A stretch of 61,022 bases of DNA from Deltaproteobacteria bacterium (GTDB taxonomy: Bacteria > Desulfobacterota > Desulfomonilia > UBA1062): NCBI GenBank assembly GCA_015486075.1, contig WFSG01000033.1, positions 1-61,022 on the forward strand, given 5' to 3'. The translations under genes and the position numbers were made by a program. Numbering within the stretch: the first letter of the stretch is position 1; every line of letters starts with the position of its first letter. The notes beneath the pieces are model-generated. The model was not told the DNA's origin, searched no databases, and was given only the letters and a program-made list of their open reading frames with translations. Positions 27,338-35,401 of this stretch are shown here, one piece after another.

Positions 27338-27367
27338 CTCTGGCAAGGCTAATTAGCCTTGCCAGAG
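27338..27367 (+). terminator. Perfect 30-bp palindrome after flgE
   Basis: The two halves are exact reverse complements; the left arm is CTCTGGCAAGGCTAA and the centre is AATT. It can fold into a strong hairpin 13 bases after the flgE stop. No T run follows, so it may act as a Rho-independent terminator of imperfect type, an RNA stabiliser, or a protein-binding site. Gene position supports the end of the fliK-flgD-flgE unit. Confidence 0.6.
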
Positions 27368-27501
27368 GGTTCCAAAGGTAATAACACCAAGCCAGTAAGC
27401 GTCAATTTTATGACCACATATCATGCTAAATAGTTTATAGCCATTCACTATATTACGCCAACATTCCCTAAATCCTGGCTGTTATCGCGGTCTACGGATC
27501 A

Positions 27502-27517
27502 TGGCATATCCCTTGCT
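27502..27517 (+). promoter_or_regulatory. Candidate sigma-54 promoter upstream of motA
   Basis: The sequence TGGCATATCCCTTGCT fits the sigma-54 consensus TGGCACGNNNNTTGCW with exact -24/-12 spacing; only two non-core positions differ. GG is at 27503-27504 and GC at 27515-27516, which predicts a start near 27528, about 24 bases before the motA ATG. Flagellar genes in Desulfobacterota and other groups are often under sigma-54. An activator site was not identified. Confidence 0.6.
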
Positions 27518-27551
27518 ACCTAAATTGTAAAAAACGTTTTGAGAGGCATGT

Positions 27552-28325
27552 ATGGATCTAGCTACGCTCATAGGTGTATTGTTTGCCTTTGGCATGGTCC
27601 TCATGGGGATCTTGTCCGGCGGGCCTTTATCGCTTTTTGTTAACACGCCATCATTGTTGATTGTCCTAGGGGGTACCATAGGGATACTCTTTATAAACTA
27701 TCCTCTAAAGGATGTGATCGGTGTTGCAGGTGTGCTTAAGAACGTGTTTTTTGCGCAGGCACAGGATCCACAGGGTCTGATACCAACGTTTATCGACTTT
27801 GCAACTCGTGCCAGGAGGGAGGGTATACTGGCTTTGGAGTCTGCTGCTGGCGAGCTTAGTGATACCTTTTTCAAGCAGGGCCTTGAACTTGTGATAGATG
27901 GCCTTGAACCCCAGTCCATAAGGGACATACTGGAGACCGAGATCGAGCATATAGAGGAGAGACACAGAAAGGGTGCTGACATACTTAATTCCATGGGTGC
28001 ATACGCACCTGCCATGGGGATGGTAGGTACACTCATAGGCTTGGTTCAGATGTTGCAGTCCATGTCTGACCCGTCATCCATTGGTCCTGCCATGGCGGTT
28101 GCCCTTATTACCACGTTTTACGGTTCAATACTCGCTAACATGATAGCACTACCCATGGCAGGTAAGCTAACCACGCGATCAAGCGAGGAGGTGCTTGTCA
28201 AGGGCATGATAATAGAGGGCATAATGTCTATATCAGCTGGTGACAACCCAAGGATAGTAGAGAGGAAGCTTCACGCATACCTTGCCCCACACATGAGGCA
28301 GAGCACGCAGGAAAAGGGAGAATAG
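27552..28325 (+). CDS. motA: Flagellar motor stator protein MotA
   Basis: This encodes 257 residues with four hydrophobic segments. MotA surrounds MotB and turns the rotor with ion flow. The third and fourth segments show GAYAPAMGMVGTLIGLVQML and AVALITTFYGSILANMIALP, with the two conserved prolines. The length and these segments are like the PomA/MotA group with short loops. It starts the second flagellar unit behind a sigma-54-like promoter. Which ion is used (H+ or Na+) is not decided by the sequence. Confidence 0.93.
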   Translation: MDLATLIGVLFAFGMVLMGILSGGPLSLFVNTPSLLIVLGGTIGILFINYPLKDVIGVAGVLKNVFFAQAQDPQGLIPTFIDFATRARREGILALESAAGELSDTFFKQGLELVIDGLEPQSIRDILETEIEHIEERHRKGADILNSMGAYAPAMGMVGTLIGLVQMLQSMSDPSSIGPAMAVALITTFYGSILANMIALPMAGKLTTRSSEEVLVKGMIIEGIMSISAGDNPRIVERKLHAYLAPHMRQSTQEKGE

Positions 28326-28328
28326 GAC

Positions 28329-29117
28329 TTGGCGAAAAAGAAAAAGGTATTCGTAGAACCCGAGAAGGATATTGGCACCATGTTGTATACATCATTGATG
28401 CTTATACTACTTACGTTCTTTATTGTATTGTGTTCTATGTCAGTGGTGGATAGCAGAAGGCAGAGACTTGCCTTGAATTCGCTCATAGGGAGTTTTGGCA
28501 TACTGCCAGGTGGTCTATCACCAGGTGCAGAAACAGGCGGTGGTGACGTTCTTCCGCCATCAGCACCCATTAGGCCATCTACCCTAGACATTAAGAGGAT
28601 AAGGACGTCTCTCAGGAGGGAGGGTCTCATCAATGGTGTGGGCGTATCTCAGGGACTGCTTGGGATTACCATAACCATGAAATCGAGCATATTATTTCAA
28701 CCAGGTAGCGATAAATTCAAGAAAGGTGCTGATAGAGTCTTGAATGTAATGGCAACGATTTTCAGGGCATGTAAGAATCATATCATAATAGCTGGTCACA
28801 CGGATTCTGTGCCAATGGAAGAACCACCCTTTTACTCCAACTGGGCACTATCGGCGGCAAGGGCCTTGGCTGTTATGCGCTATCTTTCCCTTCACGGTAT
28901 TGCCAAGGATCGAATGGTTGTCTACGGTTTCGGGTCACAGAGACCTATCACATCGAATGATACAGAATATGGAAGGCGGCTTAACAGGAGGGTAGAGATA
29001 ACAGTGGTTGGAGATCTTCCTGGTAACAAGGCAAGAGCAATGATGGAGCAAGAGAAGCCAGAGCCTGTAAAGATGTTCCAATACAAGGGCTTCAGGTTCA
29101 GGTTGGAGGAACAGTAA
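28329..29117 (+). CDS. MotB paralogue lacking the ion-binding aspartate (OmpA-like domain)
   Basis: This encodes 262 residues, with one membrane segment at about 17-38 and an OmpA/MotB peptidoglycan-binding domain at about 150-240 (IIIAGHTDSVPM, V-Y-G-F-G-S-Q-R-P-I, R-R-L-N-R-R-V-E-I). A gapless alignment of the membrane segment with the next gene puts Ser 22 where MotB has its essential Asp (Asp 32 in E. coli). So this copy probably cannot carry protons. A Gly/Pro-rich linker follows. It lies three bases after motA and overlaps the next motB gene by one base. Confidence 0.85.
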   Translation: MAKKKKVFVEPEKDIGTMLYTSLMLILLTFFIVLCSMSVVDSRRQRLALNSLIGSFGILPGGLSPGAETGGGDVLPPSAPIRPSTLDIKRIRTSLRREGLINGVGVSQGLLGITITMKSSILFQPGSDKFKKGADRVLNVMATIFRACKNHIIIAGHTDSVPMEEPPFYSNWALSAARALAVMRYLSLHGIAKDRMVVYGFGSQRPITSNDTEYGRRLNRRVEITVVGDLPGNKARAMMEQEKPEPVKMFQYKGFRFRLEEQ

Positions 29118-29836
29118 TGGCTGGTAAAAACAAGAACGTAGAATATATAGAGCTTCCTGACAAGAATATGTGGATGACCACATTCTCTGACATGGTTACA
29201 TTGCTCATTACATTCTTTGTGTTGCTTATATCCATGTCCTCCATGGATAACAAGAAGTTCAAGAACATATTTGGCTTCTTTAATTCAGCCTTTGGGCCCC
29301 TTGAATTTGTAAAGGAAAGCGCGGTTGGGGGCATGCCTTCGATAGAGGCTGCAGAGGTAAAGAGACTGGGACTTGATGTTACCTCGCTTAACAGGGCCAT
29401 ACTTAACTCGTTGCACAGGAGCGGACTTAAGGGTGAGAAGGGTAGAGGTCAGGATATGTTCGAGGTAAGGCAGTCAAGGCGGGGAGTGGCCATTGTACTG
29501 AGAAACGATATCATGTTTGATAAGGGCTCGGCCCGGCTGAGGCCACAGGCTATACCACTCCTGCAATCCGTTGCTATGGTCATCAAGAACATAAATACAC
29601 TCATATCCGTGGAAGGTCACTCGGATTCAACAGGCAATAGCGAGACTAATTGGAAACTTTCACTGGACAGGGCCATATCCGTGCTGAATTACTTCGTGTA
29701 TGGCGCAGGTCTCAGTCCTAGAAGATTTTGTGTGGCAGGCTATGGGCCCACGAGGCCCATAGCAGATAATAGTACACCAGAGGGGAGAAAGAAAAACAGA
29801 AGGGTAGAGATAGTGCTACTCAGAGACCGTTTTTAG
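29117..29836 (+). CDS. motB: Flagellar motor stator protein MotB
   Basis: This encodes 239 residues. The membrane segment (19-40) starts W-M-T-T-F-S-D-M-V-T and contains Asp 25 in the place of the essential ion-binding Asp. The OmpA-like domain, near 145-235, shows ISVEGHSDSTGNSETNWKLS, V-A-G-Y-G-P-T-R-P-I and K-K-N-R-R-V-E-I, and anchors the stator to peptidoglycan. It is preceded by a paralogue without the Asp, so a mixed stator is possible. The A of its ATG is shared with the upstream stop (TAATG). Confidence 0.93.
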   Translation: MAGKNKNVEYIELPDKNMWMTTFSDMVTLLITFFVLLISMSSMDNKKFKNIFGFFNSAFGPLEFVKESAVGGMPSIEAAEVKRLGLDVTSLNRAILNSLHRSGLKGEKGRGQDMFEVRQSRRGVAIVLRNDIMFDKGSARLRPQAIPLLQSVAMVIKNINTLISVEGHSDSTGNSETNWKLSLDRAISVLNYFVYGAGLSPRRFCVAGYGPTRPIADNSTPEGRKKNRRVEIVLLRDRF

Positions 29837-29845
29837 GAGGGCCTT

Positions 29846-30376
29846 ATGGCGGAGGAAAAGGAAGAGAAAAAGGAAAAGACTACAGAAAAAAAGAAATCGC
29901 ACATGATGCTTATAGTCCTGTTGCTTCTGCTGATACTCGTCCTTGGCGGTGGTGCAGCAGGCTATTTCCTGTTCATGGCACCCAAGGCCAAAGATGCAGC
30001 CAAGGCGGTACCACAGGCACAGGTGCAACCTAACACGTACGTGCCACAGGTTCGCGGAGCACTTGCAGGTCCAATGGGACCGATAAAGGACCTGGATACG
30101 TTCATTGTAAACCTTACCGATGCACAGGGCACTAGGTACCTCAAGGTGAAGATGGGAATGGAGCTCAGCAGCGATCAACTCTCTGCAGAGATCGACAAAA
30201 AAATGCCGCAGATAAGAGACGAGATAATAACCTTGCTATCCAGCAAATCATTCGCAGATGTATCAACCGTGGCAGGAAAGAGGGAATTGAAGAGGGAGAT
30301 AATAAGCGCCGTCAACAGGCATCTTGCCACTGGCCAAGTGGTAAGGGTCTACTTCACGGAGTTCGTTATCCAGTAG
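29846..30376 (+). CDS. fliL: Flagellar basal body-associated protein FliL
   Basis: This encodes 176 residues. A charged N-terminus (E/K-rich, 1-18) is followed by one membrane segment at about 20-44 and a periplasmic domain with DLDTFIVNLTDAQGTRYLKV, K-M-G-M-E-L, and P-Q-I-R-D-E-I-I-T-L-L-S-S-K near the C-terminus, the FliL signature. FliL supports stator function near the basal body. AGGAGGG lies before the ATG. The end V-Y-F-T-E-F-V-I-Q is typical. Confidence 0.94.
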   Translation: MAEEKEEKKEKTTEKKKSHMMLIVLLLLLILVLGGGAAGYFLFMAPKAKDAAKAVPQAQVQPNTYVPQVRGALAGPMGPIKDLDTFIVNLTDAQGTRYLKVKMGMELSSDQLSAEIDKKMPQIRDEIITLLSSKSFADVSTVAGKRELKREIISAVNRHLATGQVVRVYFTEFVIQ

Positions 30377-30385
30377 GGAGAGCAC

Positions 30386-31378
30386 ATGGGACAGATACTC
30401 AGTCAGGAAGAGGTGGATGCACTACTCAAAGGTGTTGTAGGAGGCGATGTCGAGACAGAGTCGGATGCCTCGGCTGACCAGAAACAAGATGCAGTGGAGG
30501 TCTATGATTTCACTGCTCAGGACAAGGTCATCCGGGGCAGGATGCCCACGCTTGATGTAATAAACGACAGATTCACAAGGTTTTTCAGAAATGCCCTTTC
30601 AAGTATGCTGAGACGCATGGTGGATATTACACCTGTATCCATGGACACCCTGAAATTTGGAAATTTCATGAGGTCCTTGCCCGTACCAACAAGCATACAT
30701 ATTATAAGGGTGGAACCCCTAAGGGGTAATTCACTAGTTGTGCTAGAGGCGGGTCTTGCCTTTGCCCTTATAGATTGTTTCTTTGGGGGTAGGGGTACCA
30801 CTGGTGTGAAGGTGGAAGGGAGAGAATTCACCCCCATAGAACAGCGTATGCTATACAAGGTGGTGAATGCAGCCATAAAGGAATGGACAAATGCATGGAA
30901 GCCAGTATACGAACTTAATTTCTCTTATGTAAGGGGAGAAATGAATCCCCAGTTTGCAGGTATAATACCAAACGAGGATCTCCTTATAGTTATACAGTTC
31001 GAGGTGGAGATGGACGAGACAAGTGGAAACATCATGCTCTGTCTACCATACATGTTGATAGAACCCATAAGGGATAGATTGTACGCTAGCTATCAAAACG
31101 AGGACAAGGGGGAAGTGGATGCAGGCTGGCTGAACCGTTTCAAGAACGAACTCATGAGGACAAACGTTGAACTAAGCGTGGAATTGGGGAATACCATGCT
31201 CACTGGAAGGGATATTACAACGCTTAAATCCGGGGATGTCCTTGTCCTGAATAAGGACGTGGATGACCTGCTCATAGTCAAGGTTCAAGGTATACCCAAG
31301 TTTTATGCAAGGCCGGGTAAGGTTGGAGAGACAATGGCAGTGGAGGTCGAGAACATAATAGAAGAACCTCTATACTAG
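30386..31378 (+). CDS. fliM: Flagellar motor switch protein FliM
   Basis: This encodes 330 residues. FliM is the C-ring middle protein and binds CheY-P by its N-terminus; the start MGQILSQEEVDALLKGV matches that peptide. The central domain (Y-D-F-T-A-Q-D-K, then TLDVINDRFTRFFRNALSSM) and the C-terminal SpoA domain (near 245-320) are present. GGGAG precedes the ATG. It is followed by fliN after 13 nt. Confidence 0.96.
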   Translation: MGQILSQEEVDALLKGVVGGDVETESDASADQKQDAVEVYDFTAQDKVIRGRMPTLDVINDRFTRFFRNALSSMLRRMVDITPVSMDTLKFGNFMRSLPVPTSIHIIRVEPLRGNSLVVLEAGLAFALIDCFFGGRGTTGVKVEGREFTPIEQRMLYKVVNAAIKEWTNAWKPVYELNFSYVRGEMNPQFAGIIPNEDLLIVIQFEVEMDETSGNIMLCLPYMLIEPIRDRLYASYQNEDKGEVDAGWLNRFKNELMRTNVELSVELGNTMLTGRDITTLKSGDVLVLNKDVDDLLIVKVQGIPKFYARPGKVGETMAVEVENIIEEPLY

Positions 31379-31391
31379 GGGGAGGAAGGTC

Positions 31392-31988
31392 ATGGAAGAA
31401 GAGAAAAAGGCAGAAGAGAATACAGGGAAAGAAGAGACACCTGGTACGCAAGCGCAGACTTTCGAGCAATCTGACAAGGCAGATGCGAAAGATGATACAA
31501 AAACGGACAAGCCTAATGCAGGTGATGTAGAGGCCCAGGATAGAGCGGACGGGCCCCAAGGGGTGGAGGCAGATACTAAAGATAGTGCCAGCAGAGAACC
31601 GGCTGGGGCAAATGCTGAAGAGGAAAAACTGGCGGCAGAGTGGGAGAGTGCCCTTGGTGAACAGGCGCAGGAAGGTGAAGCAGCTGAATTCGTAGAACTT
31701 GACAAGGAAAAGGGCAAGTCAACCACACCCAAGGACCTAGAATTCATACTGGATATACCTCTTGAGGTTACCGTGGAGATGGGAAGGACCAAGATGCTTG
31801 TAAACGATCTTCTCCAGATGGGCCAGGGCTCTATAATCGAGTTAAGCAGGCTTGCGGGGGAGCCTTTTGATATACTGGTGAACAACAAGCTGATAGCAAG
31901 GGGCGAGGTCGTGGTTGTAAACGAGAAATTTGGCGTAAGGATAACCGATATAGTAAGCCCTATGGAAAGAGTAAAGAGGTTGGGGTGA
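31392..31988 (+). CDS. fliN: Flagellar motor switch protein FliN with long acidic N-terminus
   Basis: This encodes 198 residues. The SpoA domain that builds the lower C-ring lies at about 114-198 (DLEFILDIPLEVTVEMGRTK; I-I-E-L-S-R-L-A-G-E-P-F-D). The first about 110 residues are very rich in Glu, Asp, Lys and Ala and look disordered; most FliN proteins have a much shorter leader. Its stop overlaps the fliO GTG start (GTGA). The acidic leader may be involved in docking, but that is a guess. Confidence 0.94.
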   Translation: MEEEKKAEENTGKEETPGTQAQTFEQSDKADAKDDTKTDKPNAGDVEAQDRADGPQGVEADTKDSASREPAGANAEEEKLAAEWESALGEQAQEGEAAEFVELDKEKGKSTTPKDLEFILDIPLEVTVEMGRTKMLVNDLLQMGQGSIIELSRLAGEPFDILVNNKLIARGEVVVVNEKFGVRITDIVSPMERVKRLG

Positions 31989-32356
31989 AGTATTTAGTCT
32001 TGATACCTGTTTTTTTCTTTGATCCAGGCATTGCATTGGCGGGAGAGACTCCTCTGGCGTATGCAGGACTAAAGACGTTCGTGGTATTGCTTGCCATTGT
32101 AGGGATACTGCTAGCCCTGGGTTGGTCGCTAAAGAGATACGGGCCCGTGGCAAGGGCAAGGAAGACCCTTGGGTTCGAGGTGATAGGCCAGGTGCCTTTG
32201 AATCAGAAAGCAGGACTGGCACTTATAAAAGCAGGAAAGTCATTGTTGCTAGTTGGTGTAACTAATTACAGTGTCACCCTTGTCAAGGACCTGGGTGAAG
32301 ATAGCTTTGACAGGTTAACCGATGAGTATGCTACTGGTGAAGATTATGCGAGGTAG
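31985..32356 (+). CDS. fliO: Flagellar biosynthesis protein FliO
   Basis: This encodes 123 residues from a GTG overlapping the fliN stop. An N-terminal hydrophobic run looks like a signal or first membrane segment, followed by a second membrane segment near 30-45 (L-L-A-I-V-G-I-L-L-A-L-G-W). The cytoplasmic part holds I-G-Q-V-P-L-N-Q-K-A-G-L-A-L-I-K-A-G, the FliO-type beta motif (KxxLxLIxxGxxxLLxGV). FliO helps assemble FliP in the export gate. Position between fliN and fliP supports the call. Confidence 0.88.
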   Translation: MKYLVLIPVFFFDPGIALAGETPLAYAGLKTFVVLLAIVGILLALGWSLKRYGPVARARKTLGFEVIGQVPLNQKAGLALIKAGKSLLLVGVTNYSVTLVKDLGEDSFDRLTDEYATGEDYAR

Positions 32357-33107
32357 AGGGAGGTACTTCCTGGGCCTTGTACTTGTCCTGGGCATAGTTT
32401 TGCTACCCACCATATTGCCTGCACAGGAAATAACCGTGCCAGGGGTGACCATTGGCATCAAGGGTACAGCAGGCCCAAAGGATATGGTCGGTGCGATACA
32501 GATACTTATCATGCTAGCGGTCCTTGCCCTGGCACCCTCCATTGTTATCATGGTGACATCCTTTACAAGGATTGTGGTGGTCTTTGGCTTCTTGAGGCAG
32601 GCACTCGGCACGCAGCAGATGCCACCCATGCAGGTACTAACTGCACTGGCACTGTTTCTTACCTTCTTCATAATGACGCCCACTATCAACAAGATCAATA
32701 ATGAGGCAATAAATCCTTATAGGAACGGCTACATCACCTTTAATCAGGCGTTAAAAAAAGCCGAGGGGCCGATAAGGGAATTCATGTTCAAACAGACCAG
32801 GGAGAATGACCTTGCTCTGTTCATGAGTATAACAGTGAAAAAGAAACCCAGGAACAAGGACGACGTTCCAACAAGGGCGCTTATACCTGCATTCATGATA
32901 AGTGAACTAAAGACGGCATTCGAGATGGGCTTTATACTATTTGTACCGTTCTTGATTATCGACATGGTTGTGGCTTCTGTTTTACTTTCAATGGGTATGA
33001 TGATGCTACCGCCGGTCATGATATCCTTACCATTCAAGATAATGCTTTTTGTCTTGGTTGACGGGTGGAACCTGCTTGTGGGATCGCTTATAAGGAGCTA
33101 TGGTTGA
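32346..33107 (+). CDS. fliP: Flagellar export gate protein FliP
   Basis: This encodes 253 residues from the ATG at 32346, which gives a normal signal-peptide start (M-R-G-R-G-R-Y-F-L-G-L-V-L); ATGs at 32322 and 32328 are also in frame and would lengthen the overlap with fliO. FliP forms the core of the type III export gate. The motifs SFTRIVVVFGFLRQALGTQQ followed by M-P-P and ALIPAFMISELKTAFEMGF are diagnostic. Its stop overlaps the fliQ ATG. Confidence 0.95.
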   Translation: MRGRGRYFLGLVLVLGIVLLPTILPAQEITVPGVTIGIKGTAGPKDMVGAIQILIMLAVLALAPSIVIMVTSFTRIVVVFGFLRQALGTQQMPPMQVLTALALFLTFFIMTPTINKINNEAINPYRNGYITFNQALKKAEGPIREFMFKQTRENDLALFMSITVKKKPRNKDDVPTRALIPAFMISELKTAFEMGFILFVPFLIIDMVVASVLLSMGMMMLPPVMISLPFKIMLFVLVDGWNLLVGSLIRSYG

Positions 33108-33376
33108 TGAGTCCTGAACTTGTAACCAGTATCATGGCAAGTGCAATAAAGATGGCCCTTTTAATATCGGCGCCCATGCTGTTGCTTGGGCTAATCGTTG
33201 GTCTTATGATAAGCGTGTTTTCGGCAGTAACCCAGATACAGGAGATGACACTTACCTTTGTGCCAAAGATAGTGGTTGTCTTCGTGGCCCTGTTGGTGTT
33301 CTTGCCCTGGATTATAGAGAGGCTGGTCACGTACACGGTTAACCTGTTCAGCTCGCTTCCCATGATAGTAAGATGA
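33107..33376 (+). CDS. fliQ: Flagellar export gate protein FliQ
   Basis: This encodes 89 residues with two membrane helices. The ATG at 33107 overlaps the fliP stop (TGATG) and gives MSPELVTSIMASAIKMALLI; an ATG at 33065 lies inside fliP and is rejected. The segment SVFSAVTQIQEMTLTFVPKI is the FliQ signature. FliQ surrounds FliP in the export gate. Its stop overlaps fliR. Confidence 0.95.
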   Translation: MSPELVTSIMASAIKMALLISAPMLLLGLIVGLMISVFSAVTQIQEMTLTFVPKIVVVFVALLVFLPWIIERLVTYTVNLFSSLPMIVR

Positions 33377-34155
33377 AGGACCTTCTAAGTTTTGCATGGC
33401 CAGACATACTGAATTTTTTCCTGGTTTTTGTAAGGGTAGGTGTAATATTTTCTATTGTCCCATTTTTCAGCGCAGAGATTATACCAAGGCGCATGGTTGC
33501 CATAATAACCTTCTTGTTGAGCCTTGTATTACTGCCAGTCGTACCGCAGGTACAGGTGAATAGCAATAACATGGGTGTATTCTACCTGCTGCTTCTCTTG
33601 TTCCACGAATTCCTGATAGGGCTATGCCTAGGGCTTGCCATAGATGTTATATTTTCCGGGATACAAATGGCAGGTCAGCTTGCAGGATTCCAGATGGGGT
33701 TTGCCATTGTAAACGTGATAGATCCAATGACCGGGGTCAATGCTCCGGTAACCAGCAACTTTCTCTATATAGTAAGCTTTCTTTTGTTCTTTGCCCTGAA
33801 TGGCCACTACTTGCTCATAAAGGCAATGGTTGACAGTTTCCGCCTGATTCCAATGGATATAACACTACCTATCCATGGCTTTCTTTTTGCGCCTGTTGCC
33901 TATGGGGCAAAGATGTTTGTCATTGCGCTAAAGGTGTCGGCACCAGTGATAGGGGTACTACTCCTGGTGAACGTTGCCTTTGCTCTCGTTGCAAGGGCAG
34001 TACCCCAGATGAATGTCTTTTTAATGAGTTTTCCTATAGTAATTATTGCAGGACTCGTATCCCTTGTAGTGGTGATAAGGTTGATGGCCCCTTTACTCTC
34101 AATATCGCTGAATCAGGCATGGAGATTCATGCTGGCGGCCATGTCAAATTTTTGA
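33373..34155 (+). CDS. fliR: Flagellar export gate protein FliR
   Basis: This encodes 260 residues, very hydrophobic, with about six membrane segments. FliR joins FliP and FliQ in the export gate. The fragments FFLVFVRVGVIFSIVPFF, FHEFLIGLCLGLAIDVIFSG and I-Q-M-A-G-Q-L-A-G-F-Q-M-G-F-A are typical. The ATGA overlap with fliQ suggests coupling. flhB and flhA, which normally follow, are not here; the next gene is a dehydrogenase. Confidence 0.95.
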   Translation: MKDLLSFAWPDILNFFLVFVRVGVIFSIVPFFSAEIIPRRMVAIITFLLSLVLLPVVPQVQVNSNNMGVFYLLLLLFHEFLIGLCLGLAIDVIFSGIQMAGQLAGFQMGFAIVNVIDPMTGVNAPVTSNFLYIVSFLLFFALNGHYLLIKAMVDSFRLIPMDITLPIHGFLFAPVAYGAKMFVIALKVSAPVIGVLLLVNVAFALVARAVPQMNVFLMSFPIVIIAGLVSLVVVIRLMAPLLSISLNQAWRFMLAAMSNF

Positions 34156-34270
34156 TGTAACTCAGCAGATACCTATCTTGCCAGGTCTCAAAAAGAACTA
34201 TCATTTGTAGCCCGTAGGTGTTATTTGACCATGCATACAGGTTAAAAGATTATGCAAAGGAGATAGAGTT

Positions 34271-35380
34271 ATGGTTGAACAGGACATAGTGTACGTTGAT
34301 TACATGGAACTGAAGAGGTTCATGAAACAGGGTTTTATGGCAATAGATGTTCCGGAGGATGATGCAGAGATATGTTCCACGGTTCTCATAGAGTCTGACC
34401 TGAGGGGAATAGAATCTCATGGCATAGGTAGATACAAGATGTACATAGACAGGATAAAGCTCGGGATACAGAGCCCTGTGACAGAAGAAAGGGTGATAAA
34501 AGAGACCGGGAATACTGCTGTAATAGATGGCAGGCATGGAATGGGGCACGTCATTGCGTACAGGGCCATGCAAAGGGCCATCGACATGGCAGAAAGATCT
34601 AACGTGGGTATGGTAGCCGTCAGGAACGGAACGCACTTCGGTATAACAGGTTACTATCCCACAATGGCAGTTGAGAGAGACATGGTAGGCATGGCCTTTT
34701 CAAATGCAAGGCCATCTGTTGCTCCTACATTCGGCGTTGAACCGGTTATTGGCACCAATCCCATAAGTTTTGGTGCACCAACAGACGAGAAATTTCCCTT
34801 TTTACTTGATATAGCAACGTCAATAACACAAAGGGGCAAGATAGAGGTATACGTAAGGGAAGGCAAGGATACCCCTAGGGGGGTTACAATAGACCGCCAG
34901 GGCAATGATTGCACGGATAGCAACAAGCTTTTAAAGGACCTGCTGGAAGGTAGTGCCGCACTCCTACCCCTGGGAGGGGCAGGTGAGGAACTAGCAGGAT
35001 ACAAGGGTTATGGTCTGGGCGTGATGGTGGAAATACTGTGTGCATCATTTGCAAACGGTAGCTTTGGGAAGGCACTCTCTGGGTTTGAGGATGGTAAGCG
35101 TGTGCCCTATAAGCTAGGGCATTTCTTCATGGCCATAAACGTTAAGAGCTTTGTCCCAGTGGAAGATTTCAAGAGGACCACTGGTTCTATCCTCAGGGAG
35201 GTGAGGTCATCTGCAAAGGCACCCGGACATGACAGAATATTCATTGCCGGTGAAAAGGAATTCGAAATGAGAGAGAAGAGGATGAAACAGGGTATACCCA
35301 TAAACGCCGCACTCATGGATACCATGAAGACACTGAAGAAAGAACTCGGTCTTGGGGATTTCAATTTCCCGTTCTTTTGA
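34271..35380 (+). CDS. LDH2-family malate/lactate-type dehydrogenase
   Basis: This encodes 369 residues. It belongs to the Ldh_2 family (malate, L-sulfolactate, ureidoglycolate and related NAD(P)-dependent dehydrogenases). Conserved stretches are R-G-I-E-S-H-G-I-G-R, VRNGTHFGITGYY, the nucleotide-binding PVIGTNPISFGAP segment and AGYKGYGLGVMVEILCA. The exact substrate (malate, sulfolactate or another 2-hydroxy acid) is not decided. AAAGGAG lies before the ATG. Upstream is the end of the flagellar cluster, downstream a radical SAM gene. Confidence 0.88.
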   Translation: MVEQDIVYVDYMELKRFMKQGFMAIDVPEDDAEICSTVLIESDLRGIESHGIGRYKMYIDRIKLGIQSPVTEERVIKETGNTAVIDGRHGMGHVIAYRAMQRAIDMAERSNVGMVAVRNGTHFGITGYYPTMAVERDMVGMAFSNARPSVAPTFGVEPVIGTNPISFGAPTDEKFPFLLDIATSITQRGKIEVYVREGKDTPRGVTIDRQGNDCTDSNKLLKDLLEGSAALLPLGGAGEELAGYKGYGLGVMVEILCASFANGSFGKALSGFEDGKRVPYKLGHFFMAINVKSFVPVEDFKRTTGSILREVRSSAKAPGHDRIFIAGEKEFEMREKRMKQGIPINAALMDTMKTLKKELGLGDFNFPFF

Positions 35381-35401
35381 TGAAATTGGAGTAGGGCCTT
35401 A

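Noticed and set aside
28372-28390. Sigma-54-like TGGCACC...TTG inside the first motB paralogue
   Set aside because: Spacing is one base off and it lies inside a coding sequence.
32322-32345. Earlier fliP start at 32322
   Set aside because: It adds eight residues before a normal signal peptide and lengthens the overlap with fliO; kept only as an alternative.
34225-34253. Sigma-70-like TTGACC-N17-GATTAT before the LDH2 gene
   Set aside because: The -10 match is weak and the predicted start would leave no room for the AAGGAG ribosome site.
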